Assembly: GCF_000002865.3 (NCBI RefSeq)
Contig: NW_001865040.1
Coordinates: 8,888 to 72,887, forward strand
Length of the DNA: 64,000 bases
Direction: 5' to 3'
DNA from: Monosiga brevicollis MX1
Lineage: Eukaryota; Opisthokonta; Choanoflagellata; Craspedida; Salpingoecidae
The position numbers and the translations under genes are program-made. The notes beneath the pieces were generated by a model that made no database searches, was not told the origin of the DNA, and saw nothing but the letters and a program-made list of their open reading frames with translations. Shown here in pieces: positions 43,389 to 54,528 of the stretch (positions within the stretch are counted from its first letter, which is position 1; each line of letters opens with the position of its first letter).

Positions 43389-44621
43389 ATGGCGGAACTC
43401 GAGAACGAGGTCAACTTTGATGAGCTCGATGAGCAGCTCAATGGTGTGTCGCGTCAGCTGCCAGGCTTGTCGTTGTATAGATGGTCGTGCTCAATACCTG
43501 TCGTGCCGCGCATTCAAGGCCTCGGCTAGAGCGACCCCTTCTCTCCTCCCGTGCTTCTTTTTCTTCTACTTTTCTGTTTGTTTGTTTTTTTCTTTTTCTT
43601 TTTTTCATTGGTGTTTGGCCACCTATTGTAGAAACAGACGGCGGCGCGACTGCTGAAGCCAATGAAGATGACGCAAATGCTGGTGCAGGTCAAGAAGAGG
43701 GAGACGAGGACGATGGCGAGACACCAACTCTCGAAGAACTGAAGGCACAGGTCGAGGCATACTCCAAAGAATCAGATGAGGACGCCCAAAAGCTGAAGCA
43801 GATTCAGGAGGCTGCTCGTCGCCAATATTCGACATCCAATGACGGTGAGAGCCCCCACCACCGTACCGCGCCATGCCTACACGAGCACTCCTTCAGATCA
43901 GAACCCGATTCATTATGTAACTTTGCCTTTTGGTCCTTGATCCGTCTCTATTGCTTTCTTTGTGTTCCAGACGAGGCCTCGGGTGAATCGCGAGAGGAGG
44001 TGGACGCACGCTCCATCTATGTGGGCAACGTATGTTTCTTTCGAACCTTCTCCTGCCCCCTCCTCCCTTTTTGTTCCGATTTATTTGTTCTACGTACGTG
44101 CAAAGGCCCGAGCTCATTCGCTGTCCTCGTCCCCAGGTTGAGTATGCTGCCACGGAGGAAGAAATTCAGGCCCTGTTCAAGGATTGTGGCGTTGTGAAAC
44201 GCATCAAGATTATGCGCGACAAGTTTACGGGTCATCCCAAGGGGTGCGTTTGCCCGAATTGACGATCGCTCGCCACAAACACGGTTGTGGCCTCTGACTT
44301 TGAAATATTTCTCGGCCGGCTCTTACACACCCATCTGGCTGGCTGTTTGCCCCTGCCACCCGTTTCCCTTGCTGCAGATTCTGCTACGTCGAGTTTGCCG
44401 AGCCCAACGCCGTGCCGCTTGCCATGGCTTTGGACGAAAGCATGTTCCACGGCCGACAAATCAAGGTCAAATCAAAGCGTACCAACCTGCCCGGCTTGGC
44501 CCGAGGCCGAGGCCGAGGCCGTGGCCGCAGTCGTGGTCGTGGCCGCGGTTACCGTGGCGGTTACCGCGGCCGCGGCAACCGCGGCGGCATGGCCGTCTAC
44601 TTTGCTCCCGTCAGCTACTAA
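43389..44621 (+). CDS. PABPN1: Nuclear poly(A)-binding protein PABPN1
   Basis: Five exons: 43389-43443, 43632-43844, 43971-44029, 44137-44243, 44378-44621; 225 residues in phase. An acidic N-terminus is followed by a coiled-coil helix ([20 protein letters not shown]), which in the family stimulates poly(A) polymerase. The single RRM has RNP2 [38 protein letters not shown]1 CYVEFAEP and the diagnostic [19 protein letters not shown]. The C-terminus is Arg/Gly-rich ([18 protein letters not shown]), equivalent to the methylated nuclear-import tail, and ends in VSY. It binds growing poly(A) tails and sets their length. No poly-alanine tract of the human OPMD type is present. The small first exon ends after 18 codons. 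Confidence 0.95.
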
Positions 44622-45069
44622 GTGCCCATAACCAAACATGAAACCCTTTGTCATGATGCACACGAGGCTTTTGCCCCACCTGCAGCCACCTCTAGCAAGG
44701 CGTGGGCTGTTTGCAGCAACACCAAGCAAGTCTTTGCCGGCTTTGCTGGGAGCAATCCTATTGCCGTTGTGTGCATGCGTGGCCAGTTGCCTCTTCCCCA
44801 CCTTGAAAACGTCGCCGCCTTGCAGCAGAGGCCTAGACTTGCCGGCACGCCTCTCTGGAAAGGAATTAGGGTAGCATTGCCCAGCTTCCGTTTAAACCCT
44901 CAAGTTTGAGCCCACTTTCCAGGTTTCTCGACACTCGTGACGCATGCTCTATCAATCGATCAATTATAAAAATATTAAAATGTACATTGAGCCTTTCCCA
45001 CCTCGCAAGCTCTGCCTGCCGAAACACGCGGCTCACACCAGAGCATAGTCGCCAGGCGCAGCATCATAG
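44622..45069. other. Convergent intergenic
   Basis: About 450 bp between PABPN1 and the PH-WH2 gene. An AT-rich patch with polyadenylation-like AATTATAAAAATATTAAAA sits near 44962-44980. No gene seen. Confidence 0.5.
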
Positions 45070-48000
45070 TTAAAAACCGTCATCCTCGCTATCACTTGAA
45101 GCAGGATTACTCGCGACAGATGCCATCTTGGCCCGCCGGAGAGCCAAAGCCCCCATAAGTGCACTAATCACAGCATCTGATCCCCCAGCCGATGTCGTCG
45201 GCTCTTGTGTGTTGGTCAAAGCTGCTTCCTCTTGCTTCAAACGCTCGCTGAGCGGCTTGAGCTGCCCACTATGGCCACGGATAGATGCCAGTAGGTCGGT
45301 GCGCCCTCCTGCCGTGGCTGTGCTAGAATTGTGACTGGTCGCTGATTGCTGATCGGCATTGCTGGTCGTGGCCGACTTGAGCTGGCCGCCATGACCCCGA
45401 ATGGCCGCCATCAAATCTTGGCGACCCGATACAGCTGCACTGGCTGTGGCTGAGCCCGATGGGGTGTCTTGCAATTGTTGAAGCGCAGATGGTACAGGTG
45501 CAGGTGGTGCAGGCGGTGCAGGCGGTGCAGGCGGTGTTGGTGCTGCGGGTGCTGCGGGTGCTGCGGGTGCTGCAGGTGGTGCAGGCGGTGCAGGCGGTGC
45601 AGGCGGTGCGGGTGCTGCAGGTACTGCTGCGGGTGCTGCGGGTACTGCTGGTGCCGCTGGCGGTGCTGGTGCCGCTGGTGCTGCAGGCGGTGCAGGTGGT
45701 GCAGGCGGTGCGGGTGCTGCAGGTACTGCTGCGGGTGCCGCTGGTGTCGCTGGTGCCGCTGGTGCCGCTGGTGCCGCTGGCTCAAATGCAGTCGAGGCTG
45801 CTTGTGTCTTCTTGCCAGGGGCGTTTTTTTCAGCTTGAGGTGCGCTCACACATTGGCTCGCCTCATCGGCTATACAAGCTTCCAAAGCCTGACGGGCGCG
45901 CTGTGTCTTGATGGTCTCGGGGTATTTCGGGCGAGCGGCGATGGGACGCTGGCTAAAGGCGTGCTGCAGGGACTCGTTTTGCCTGTGCTGCACGTTGTTG
46001 CGCATGGCCATGAATTCCTCGTGCTCAGCCCGTCGACGGCTCAGGGCCGCGCGCTGCGCTGCAAGGGCATAGCGCTCTTGTTGTGCTGCATAGGCGCGAA
46101 TGCGATCGAGGGCGCGCATGCGCAAGACCTCCACCTGCTCGGGGCTCAATTGAGCCGAGGCTTCTTGCAAGGCTGGCAGGTGGTTGGCCACAAACGCCAA
46201 ACTTCGGTTGCGCGCCTGGGCACGAGCCCCTTCACTGCTGCACAACGCGGCCTCGCGGTGCTGGCGGTTGTGTGTGGCACGACGCTTGGCCTGCGTGTGC
46301 GCCGTATGACGACGTATCAAAGCTTGCGCACGCTCGCAAACGCCATCCAACTTCAGCTTGACGGCAACAGTGGCACTGCGAATCCCGGCCAACTTGGCAG
46401 ATCGCTGTTGCGCGGCACGTTGTTCGCGCTTGCGACGCATCACGGTCATGGTAGCTTCAGCTACAAACCCCGCCAGTGCAAGCTCCTGCTGCTGCTGGGC
46501 CAAGCGCGCTCCCTCTGCAAAAGCGTCGACCACCCGCTCACACATGACTTCTAAACGCGCCAAGAGCTCGTGCAAACGCTCCAGCACGCTGAGTTCACGG
46601 CTCTGACTACCCTCTTCCAGTTCATCGTACGTTTGACGAATGGCCAGCAGCCACTGCAAGCGCTTGAGCCGCAACACTCGGGCTCGGGCAGACAGGGCTT
46701 GGGCACCTGCGGTGGTGGCAGACCGCTGGCGTTGTGACAGTGGTTCGGTCCAGTCAATGGCGTCATCGGCGTGTCGGGCCTCTGACTCCACTACAGTTGC
46801 GCTGTTGGGCCCGTGGGGCAACCGCCCACGTTCAAAGCGAGCAGCGTCTGTGGCCAGCTGCCGCGCAGCGCGTTCGTGGGCTTCAGCGCACGCATGCAGC
46901 AAGTCACAGCGCAACTCGGCCAGTCCGCTTTGGTTCTGCAAGAGGGCTTGTGTAGACGGCGGTAAGACCACACGCTTGTCGAACCATTGCTCCAATAGCT
47001 GGGTCGGACTGGCACGGAGTAGAGCACGGTGAGTCTGCTCTAGAGTGCTGAGCGAGTCGAGGTCGTCGCCCGCGGCAAGCGCCAGAATGGCTTCGCCCTC
47101 TGCTTGCAAGACGGTGTGGTTCTCATCATAGGATGTGCGCAGGCGAGCTAGCAGTAGATCGATGAGCTGATCTTCGACATGCAGTGCGTTTATGACTTGC
47201 ATGACCTGACCCAAGCTGCGACGGTTAAAATAGTGCTTGGTCAGCTCGTGGCGGCATTGTTCGACCACGTCCAAACTGAAGACGATCTGTTGTTGTTGTA
47301 AAGCATCGGGCAATTCTTCCGCGCGAAAAAAGGTGCTCAAAAGTTGCGCGTGGGGCAGGATGGAAGCGGCTGCGCTGAGCCAGGCCTGCGCGTCAGCAGC
47401 CTCGAGCTGAGGGGCCAGAAGCCACCGAAGCCCGTTGCGAGGTGTCTTGTTGTGTGCATAAGCGCGTAGCTCAGCACAGAGTTCGGATGGCAAAAGGGAC
47501 TCGAGCACGGTAAGCCGGCGGCGCAGTTCTTCTCCGGAAAGATGAAGCGACCAAGCAGCCTCGGCTTCGTCCGTGGTGTGGTCGCGCAACTCGGTACGAA
47601 TAACATACGACGCGCCGAGGCCCAGAGTATGGGGCTGTCGATCCACCTGAAACACAAATGCCGATGCCAGGTCCGTGGGCTGCCGGGCGATGCCCACTTC
47701 CTCGGCATCAACGAGTTCAAATTGTAAAAGTTCATCGCTTTCGGCGATGGCTGTTGCTGATGGCTCCTCATCCCCAATCGCCTGAGGCCATTTGGTAGCA
47801 GGCGTGTTGGATGGGATGGTTTCCATGTTGTTGGCCGCCATCTCAAGGGCCTGGCGCCAGGCAGTCGTGTGGGTGGAGAAGAACCAGAAGATGCGGTGGC
47901 CATCAGACACGCTGAACCGTTGTCCATTGTCCTGTACGCGCAGATTCATGCCAAGTGGAATAATGGCGCGAAACTGGTGCTTTTCGGCCTCTTCGGCGTT

Positions 48001-48413
48001 GAGCGCATAGGCAACGGAGCATTCCGACTCGCCCTCACGATATATGACGAGGAAGCGCGCTTGCCAACCTGCCAGGAGATTGACATACTTGGAGATGGTT
48101 CCTACACGAAATGATCGAGAGTGCGAAGCACACACACAGAGAGAGAATGAGTGGGTGGTGAGTCAACGTGTTGGAGACAAGTGGGTGTGGCACGATGAGA
48201 TGTTCGGCTCGGCACCAGCATAGCCTTCGCACCGTAGTATAGCCATTGCAGGCGAGACGCTGATGAGGAAGGAATGGGATCTTCACTGGTTTCGTTGTGT
48301 CCGGCACTGTGTGCGGCTTGAGAAAGAGGACCAGAGGCCTTGGTGGAGGGAGCATCTTCTGGAGTTCTCGAAGGACTCGCGGGACCCGGCAACTCGCTAT
48401 GAGCAATGGCCAT
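45070..48413 (-). CDS. PH-domain protein with WASP-like WH2-WH2-central-acidic C-terminus (putative Arp2/3 activator)
   Basis: Two exons, 48233-48413 and 45070-48101, encode 1070 residues in phase. Residues ~57-155 look like a PH domain (LQWLYYG spliced to TISKYVNLLAGWQARFLVIY, then FWFFSTHTTAWRQALEM as the closing helix). Residues ~200-800 are helical with long coiled-coil-like, Ala/Arg/Glu-rich stretches. Residues ~830-940 are a Pro/Ala low-complexity tract (PAPPAPPAPPAAPAAP), a candidate profilin or SH3 site. Two WH2 motifs follow, QDLMAAIRGHGGQLKSA (~955) and TDLLASIRGHSGQLKPL (~995), then ISALMGALALRRAK, resembling the C helix GALMEVMQKRSKA of N-WASP, and the acidic end SSDSEDDGF with Phe instead of Trp. 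Actin binding and Arp2/3 activation are inferred. No WH1, CRIB or SH2 was seen, so it matches no standard WASP, WAVE, WASH or WHAMM layout. Confidence 0.78.
45480..45785 (-). repeat. Coding Pro-Ala tandem repeats
   Basis: About 300 bp of GGTGCAGGC/GGTGCTGCGG-type units within the PH-WH2 gene, encoding Pro/Ala runs. Some blocks of about 100 bp recur (for example near 45586-45640 and 45688-45740), which suggests duplication by slippage. Confidence 0.85.
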
Positions 48414-49349
48414 GGTCAATGGTCGCTGCGAGCCAACAAACTGCCTTGATGACCGCCAAGTTGAGTGACCACCACTGGCTCACGGCAGCGTGATCGGTTG
48501 GAATGATTCAACACGGAAGATCAGATTCGTTGTGGCGTTGCTAAATGCCACCTCCAGCCGCTCGGTGCCCTGCACTGATCACGGCCGGCGATCTGCTCCC
48601 AAAGCCCCAAAGTGCATGACACCCCTTGTTTGAGGCTTTTACACATGTACATGAAGAGACAGAGACGGCATCAGAGACAAGCGCAGAGAAGGAGCCTTGT
48701 GGCAGAAAGTCGATAGAGAAAGAGGGGAAGCTGGTGGTATTTCTCTTAATGACAAAGGAGGAAAGTCAGAGAAAAGGACTTGAGGAGCAAACACAGCAGA
48801 GATGCGTGTAAAACAAGGTCCAAATTCAGAGAAGTATACAGTTCAAGTGACGTGGCGATGAGGATGACCGCACACGTATCTACACAGCAAATTGGCTACA
48901 TGTGCTGTGCTGACATTTTGATGTGATTTGTCAGCACAGCCAGCGGGGGAAGTGTGAGGCATGAGTCCGTTTGAAATGTTGATATGAGCGCTGCAGACAC
49001 GCGCACAGAACGCAGGGTGGGCAGACGGCGTACCGCCTTAATTCACACCTGTGGCACCATACCACGATGGGATATAGGGCGCATTGTAAAACTTCGTCGC
49101 TGGACTGATCGTGGGCTTGGATTCGGCAAAAGTTGATCATCGTTATTTTAAAGAGGAAGGAAGCTGATTTGCGTCTTTAAATCAGAGTTGATTTATATGA
49201 ACATGCTGTGCGGGCCAAGGGAACACAATAAACAAGACAAAACCACAGAACGCTATCATGCGGGGAGGCAGGATTGGGGCCCAAAAGCACAATGGAGCTG
49301 CAAGCACTCAAACAAAATAACATTATTATTATTATGAACCAGCTTGGCA
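48414..49349. other. Intergenic
   Basis: About 940 bp upstream of the PH-WH2 gene. A purine-rich part at 48650-48800 (CT-rich in the sense of the minus-strand gene) is the only notable structure. No credible coding exon. Confidence 0.45.
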
Positions 49350-49876
49350 TTACGCAGCCTGGGACACGTACTCCACCTCATACTCTTCGGAGTGGGGGCC
49401 CTGCAAGTCGGCCACAAAGGTGTGCATGTCTTCTAAGCGAACATCCTCAAGGCGGGCGGCACGCTGGACGCGCTCTAGCGTGTCGGGGTCATCGAGGATG
49501 GTCTTCATCTTGTGCGTCAAGAAACGAAGACAGGCAGCCTCGTCCGGGTAGGCGGCATGACCCAGGGGGGCGTGCACGGTGCGAGTGAGCTGCCGACCGT
49601 CAGCCAGGTCTACAATGACACGGGTGAGGATGTTGGCCGGGTAGTGGGCATCTAGAGCCGGGTCGTGCCCAACCCGGACCTAGCTAATGCACTCGCGTGT
49701 GGCATAGTCTTCCAGAGCCTCGGCGTCGTAGTCTTCCGGGGTGAGCATGAGGTCCTCGCAGAGGCCCACGAGGTCGTGGTCGGTGGACTGGCCCGGCGGC
49801 ATGAACCATTCACCCATTGGTACCCAGTGTGCACTGTTTTTTTTCTTGCGTTTGGACTTGGGCATGTATTTTGCTC
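49350..49876 (-). pseudogene. Truncated MmgE/PrpD (2-methylcitrate dehydratase-like) relic
   Basis: One continuous minus-strand frame, interrupted by a single TAG at 49680-49682. The part after the stop reads VRVGHDPALDAHYPANILTR, VIVDLADGRQLTRTVHAPLG, then FLTHKMKTILDD and a final ARLEDVRLEDMHTFVADL. This matches the end of PrpD/MmgE proteins: a V-D-P strand, D-G-R, an E-x-P-x-G-H segment, and an R-L-E-x-x-x-V-x-x-x-x-D-L end. The part before the stop (from MPKSKRKK at 49876) includes QSTDHDLVGLCEDLMLTPED and is in the same frame. Only about 175 codons of an expected 450-500 are present, and no upstream exons were found, so I read it as a 5'-truncated relic. A real gene starting in an unseen upstream exon, with TAG as an acceptor, is the alternative. 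Confidence 0.45.
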
Positions 49877-50672
49877 TTGAGTGCGCGAGCGCCTCTCTCT
49901 GAAGCTCTCTCTCTCGTTCTCTCCTTGAAGCTCTCTCTCTCTCTCTCCGGAGGGGCGGCAGCGAGGAAATCACACAGAATGCGCGTTTGACGGAGAATGA
50001 TCAATGCTTTTATGCCGTCGCAGCATAGGTCCCTCTCTCTGATTGCCCCTCGTTGATTCTACGTACATGTCCACAGTAGGAAGCATACAAGGGTCGCGAA
50101 AATCGTGAAACGGACATCAAATCACAACAGATAAACACAACACTTCCTTTCAACCGTCTGACATTTTGCGCTTACATCAGCTATTTTGTCTGACATTGTT
50201 GCTCGTCGCGCGCCGTTTTGGGAAAAGCCAACTTCAGACGTTTTTTGCTCTGCGCGCTCATCATCAACGGCGGCTGCTTCTCAGGTAGACCTCCTCCTCC
50301 TTCTCCTCCTTCTCCTCCTCCTCCTCTTCCTCCTCCTTCTCCTCCTCTTCCTCCTTCTCCCCCTTCTCCTCCGCCTCCTTCTCCTCCTCCTCTTCTTCCT
50401 TCTCCTTCTCCTCCTCCTCCTTCTCCTTCTCCTTCTCCTCCTGCGGCGCCTTCTGGCTGCTTGGCCTCGTAGCTGTGCCTCCACCTGTGCCTTGGTCCGT
50501 GCCCTGATCTGTGCCTTAGTCCGTGCATTGGATCCCAGATCAAAAGAGGGAGCGCCGTGCTTTTGCCCATTGCTGTGTCAGGTACCAGGTCGGTGCTGCA
50601 TACGCACTTGACTTTCCGCGTCTCAAGCCCACTGACACCTATACCTTGGCTGCTGCTTGACCCTTCAGAGAC
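49877..50672. other. Intergenic with (CTC/CTT)n pyrimidine tract
   Basis: Includes GA/CT-rich sequence at 49893-49950 and, from 50287 to 50446, an almost pure polypyrimidine tract of CTC and CTT triplets on the plus strand, ending about 225 bp before the PPP1R7 ATG. Open frames through the tract (poly-Leu, poly-Arg or poly-Gly/Glu) are artefacts. Confidence 0.85.
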
Positions 50673-51289
50673 ATGTCGGAACACGAGGCCGAGAATAACA
50701 TGAGTGATATCGACGAGGACCCCGTCCCAGCCCCCGCAACGCGCCAGGCTGTGCTCGCGCCGCTCGACCCAGACACGTTGGCGGCTCTGCAGGCTCGCGG
50801 GGCTCAGCCTGCTGCCGCAGAGGACGCTGACGACGACGAAGATCCGTTTTTGGAATACGAAGACAATGACACGGTACCTGTGCGCGCTGGCTCACACATG
50901 GACCTTGTTGCCTGTTCCGAGACTGGGTTTGTTTCTTGCGACACCCCGGCTCAAGGTCTCGTGGCTGGATAGGTCATAGATCTGAACCATCGACGACTCA
51001 AGTCCATGGCCAAGATTGCTCGCTTCAAAGCTGTACAGGTAGTGTGACAGCCCAACCGTCACCGGCAAGCCCTATATCCCTCCGCAACCTCCTGACTCTT
51101 GTGTGCTCTTGCGCACGCGATGGCTAGGAAATCTGCTTGCGCCAAAATTACATTGAAGCCATCGAAGGCCTGGAGGACCTCAAGGCCCTTACATCTCTGG
51201 AAATGCGCGACAATATGCTTGAAACAATGGAAGGCGTTGAGAGCTGCACCAGCCTGACGTCAGTCTTATCCCATTCCCTACACAGCACT

Positions 51290-51378
<89 letters not shown>

Positions 51379-52643
51379 CCCCCTCCTTTCTTTCTGCCAA
51401 TGCGCAATGTTTAGCCAAGGAAGCAAAGCACGTGCTCTGTCGAATATAATCTGGTCCTAGCTCACATTGGTGTTTGATGTTGATGTAGGGATCTGGACGT
51501 GTCATACAACGGTATTCGCCGCATCGAGCACCTCGAAGCTCTCACGGACCTGCGTCGTCTCTTTTTGGCCAACAACAAGATCAAAACCATTCGCAACGTG
51601 AACCATCTGAGCAACCTGGTCATGCTAGAGCTGGGTGCCAATCGCCTTCGAGTACGCCCTGCGGCGTCTTTCAAAAGCTGTGTACCGCCATGGCGGGGTG
51701 CTGTCATGGCTGGGTTGCCAAGTCCCAACTGGCCCATGCACAGCATCACTCATCCGACCACCTGCACGATACGACACTAGACGATCGACAACTTGCAAGG
51801 CCTCTCCAACCTTGAAGAGTTGTATCTTGGCAAGAACAAGCTGACCGACTTGACCGGGCTTGAGGGACTCCCAAAGCTGCGCATCCTGAGCATTCAAGTA
51901 CGCTCCCACCTGCTTTTCCGCCAACCTCGCTTTTCCCGACACTAGCTGATGTTTGACCTGCATCGACAGAGCAACCGACTGACGAGCTTGGAAGGAATCG
52001 AAGCTGTTCCGACGCTGCAAGAGCTGTATGCCAGTCACAACGCCATCGAAGACATCTCCCTCTTGAACAAACTGGTTCGGTGATTGGGTGGCCCGCTTTT
52101 CAGCCGATGATATCCCCTGTACCGGCGCCTTTGCATGTTTTTCACCCTCGACCTGCCCGCGCAGCCCCATCTGGAGATTGTGGATGTGTCTGGCAACCGA
52201 ATTCAGAACTTGGTCGACTTTGAAGGATGCGCGAATCTGCGCGAATTTTGGGTGTGTAGTTCCTTGCCGTCTATTTACAGGCCTGCGTGTGGTGCATGCT
52301 CTAGCAGCCAGGCTTGGCGGATGGTGCACAGGTACTAACACACGGCACCCATTATGTTGGTCTTGCAGGCCAGCTCCAACCAGGTGGCCGGCTGGCGAGA
52401 GGTCGACAAATTGCGTGCCTGCAAGCAACTCACCTGCGTTTACTTTGAAATGAACCCCATTGCCAAGGTGCAGACTCGGCGCGAGCAGCGTGCGTGTGAT
52501 TCACAAAGGGCGGTCTTGTCCTTGGTCTCATGTGTGCTGTATGCTCTTTGTTACAGGAAACGATGTACCGCAAGAAAATGATGTTGGCCCTGCCAAACCT
52601 GACACAGATTGATGCCACCCTTTGCACCAGCAGTGCCCGCTAG
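50673..52643 (+). CDS. PPP1R7: Protein phosphatase 1 regulatory subunit 7 (SDS22), leucine-rich repeat protein
   Basis: Nine exons: 50673-50873, 50973-51038, 51128-51258, 51489-51651, 51781-51897, 51970-52074, 52165-52251, 52369-52467, 52557-52643; 351 residues in phase. An acidic, disordered N-terminus (about 65 residues) is followed by SDS22-type 22-residue LRRs, for example LRQNYIEAIEGLEDLKALTS, LFLANNKIKTIRNVNHLSNL, LYLGKNKLTDLTGLEGLPKL, VDVSGNRIQNLVDFEGCANL. The LRR cap at the C-terminus, NPIAK then YRKKMMLALPNLTQIDAT, is the SDS22 signature (human YRRKVMLALPSVRQIDAT). It binds and stores newly made PP1 catalytic subunit and controls mitotic PP1. Exon borders fall near repeat borders. 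Intron 3 holds a (CT)n tract. Confidence 0.95.
51293..51377. repeat. (CT)n microsatellite, about 80 bp
   Basis: In intron 3 of PPP1R7, sense-strand CT, about 110 bp before the acceptor at 51488. Confidence 0.96.
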
Positions 52644-52972
52644 AGCTCCTTTAAATGTATCGCGCTTCAACCTCTCCCCCAACGCCGTACTGGCCTGTCT
52701 TGGGCGCCGGGCCATTTGGCTCTGAAGAATCTATTTTTTTTTCTTTTGTGTCTTTACCCTTTTAAGATGAAGAATCCAATCCAAATCGATGAGCTAGAAA
52801 GGACTGCCGCATAAGAAAACGCTCAGTACATTCATTTTCTCCGCCAAATTGACAACATAACTATCAGGGTTACTGGAGGACTGCCGGGCCTTGTAACGAT
52901 GCCCATCCTGTCCAAGGCAAGACTGGCTCATTTATCCGTACATTCTGTGTCAATACAGGGCCACCAGTTTTC

Positions 52973-53003
<31 letters not shown>

Positions 53004-53079
53004 GAAAAACACCCAGAAGTTTACGAAAAATAGCTGAAAGTATTGCAAAACTCGGCAAATTTAGTGATGGGCGCGTGTG

Positions 53080-53368
53080 NNNNNNNNNNNNNNNNNNNNN
53101 NNNNNNNNNNNNNNNNNNNNNNNNNNNNNNNNNNNNNNNNNNNNNNNNNNNNNNNNNNNNNNNNNNNNNNNNNNNNNNNNNNNNNNNNNNNNNNNNNNNN
53201 NNNNNNNNNNNNNNNNNNNNNNNNNNNNNNNNNNNNNNNNNNNNNNNNNNNNNNNNNNNNNNNNNNNNNNNNNNNNNNNNNNNNNNNNNNNNNNNNNNNN
53301 NNNNNNNNNNNNNNNNNNNNNNNNNNNNNNNNNNNNNNNNNNNNNNNNNNNNNNNNNNNNNNNNNNNN
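53080..53368. other. Assembly gap (289 N)
   Basis: Run of N flanked on the left by a GTGTG end and on the right by (GA)n at 53370-53411, so the gap is probably collapsed or unsequenced microsatellite. All open frames through the N run are meaningless. Confidence 0.99.

Positions 53369-53411
<43 letters not shown>
53369..53411. repeat. (GA)n microsatellite at gap edge
   Basis: About 20 GA units on the plus strand immediately right of the gap; true length unknown. Confidence 0.9.
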
Positions 53412-53413
<2 letters not shown>

Positions 53414-53643
53414 CAGGCATATAGTGCGACAGAGTCAGAAAATCTGGTTGTGAGGTTGAGAGCTAGTTTGCGTGCCGACAAGAAAAAAAAACACAGGGAA
53501 GATACCCATTCAAGACTCAATTTTTCACAATGTTACCCTCTTCTCCAGCATAGCACGCGTGTACCAGGGCGTGAAGCACGGTCGCAAAGCGAAGAAGGGG
53601 CCAAGCAGGAGAACCAAGCGATCACGGGGCATCGATGGTTCCT

Positions 53644-54528
53644 CTACATGCGCAAACCTAGTTTGAGACGCACGACGCATCTGTAGAACCAGCTCTGATC
53701 CTCCAAGCGGCCTGCAGCCGTAACGTGCGAGAAGGTTTTGGCGGGCTTGAGGAAGACGGCCGTGTAGTCTTTCATAAACATGAGATACTGGGGGTTCATC
53801 ATGAACATGCCCGAGCAGACAGGTTCATTCTCGGAGATGTAATCGAGAGCCGCCTGATCGGCCGTGTACTTGCCACTGAAGATTTCCTTGCACCAAGCCT
53901 GCAGGCATGGGTCTGAAGCGCCTCGGGTGGCTACCATCACGCCCCCGTGCCAGCGGTCACAATCGATGCAGGTGCCCCAAAAGTGACCGCTGCTATCGCC
54001 AAAAAGACCAAGGTTGCGCCCGCGGTCGGCCTCCAAGGCATGGCCAAGCCAGGTCATAAAGCTAGTTAGGCTTGTGCTCACGATAATGTCGGCATCCATG
54101 TACATGACGCGGTGCACGTGACTTGGCAAGTAATCAAACATGGTACACTTGTACGAATGGATGCCCAGCTTGGATTCCTTGGCCGGAACCGTCACCACGG
54201 TGGCTTTGTACTCATCACGCATCACAGGCCATCCATCATCACGGTCTGTCAGGATGTAAACCTCCCCGGCCCATCGACCGTTGGCGCGTAGCGAGCCCAC
54301 GCCGTGCTCCAGAATGGGGGTGTGCGTCCAAGCCCCCATGCAAATAAAGACGATGGCGTCAATGGGCGCGTCGTCACCGTCAATGCTCACCTTGTCCGAG
54401 CCCGAGCGCGAGAACAAGGGGGTCCACACGATCACATAGTAAAAGAAAAAGACGAGCAGAATGGCGAGCCACCCCGCCCCCGTCAAGAGGCCGCGTGGCA
54501 TGCCACTTTTCTTCCGCTCGCTCGTCAT
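53644..54528 (-). CDS. Type II membrane glycosyltransferase, GT8-like (glycogenin/galactinol-synthase fold)
   Basis: Single exon, 294 residues. Residues 18-37 form a signal anchor (GWLAILLVFFFYYVIVW), typical of Golgi transferases. The lumenal domain has the GT-A nucleotide-sugar elements of family 8: EVYILTDRDD, a lysine-bearing K-C-T-M-F-D-Y segment before V-M-Y-M-D-A-D-I-I-V, where D-A-D is the metal-binding D-x-D, then CDRWHGGVMVATRG and DQAALDYI. The last matches the D-Q-x-x-L/A-x-N/D region of GT8 proteins. Donor and acceptor are unknown; similar short GT8 proteins are common in protists. The C-terminus (FYRCVVRLKLGLRM) seems complete. It follows UFL1 on the same strand, about 530 bp away, with no sign of co-transcription. 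Confidence 0.75.
   Translation of the reverse strand: MTSERKKSGMPRGLLTGAGWLAILLVFFFYYVIVWTPLFSRSGSDKVSIDGDDAPIDAIVFICMGAWTHTPILEHGVGSLRANGRWAGEVYILTDRDDGWPVMRDEYKATVVTVPAKESKLGIHSYKCTMFDYLPSHVHRVMYMDADIIVSTSLTSFMTWLGHALEADRGRNLGLFGDSSGHFWGTCIDCDRWHGGVMVATRGASDPCLQAWCKEIFSGKYTADQAALDYISENEPVCSGMFMMNPQYLMFMKDYTAVFLKPAKTFSHVTAAGRLEDQSWFYRCVVRLKLGLRM

Larger units (their letters stand above)
52644..53643. other. Intergenic with assembly gap
   Basis: Between the 3' ends of PPP1R7 (+) and the GT8-like gene (-). Contains an A run at 52973-52995 and the gap below. No gene seen in the readable part. Confidence 0.6.

Noticed and set aside
50186-50611. Poly-Leu / poly-Arg / Gly-Glu frames
   Set aside because: Artefacts of the CTC/CTT polypyrimidine tract upstream of PPP1R7.
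53043-53686. Frames spanning the N run
   Set aside because: They translate unknown bases and a (GA)n repeat.
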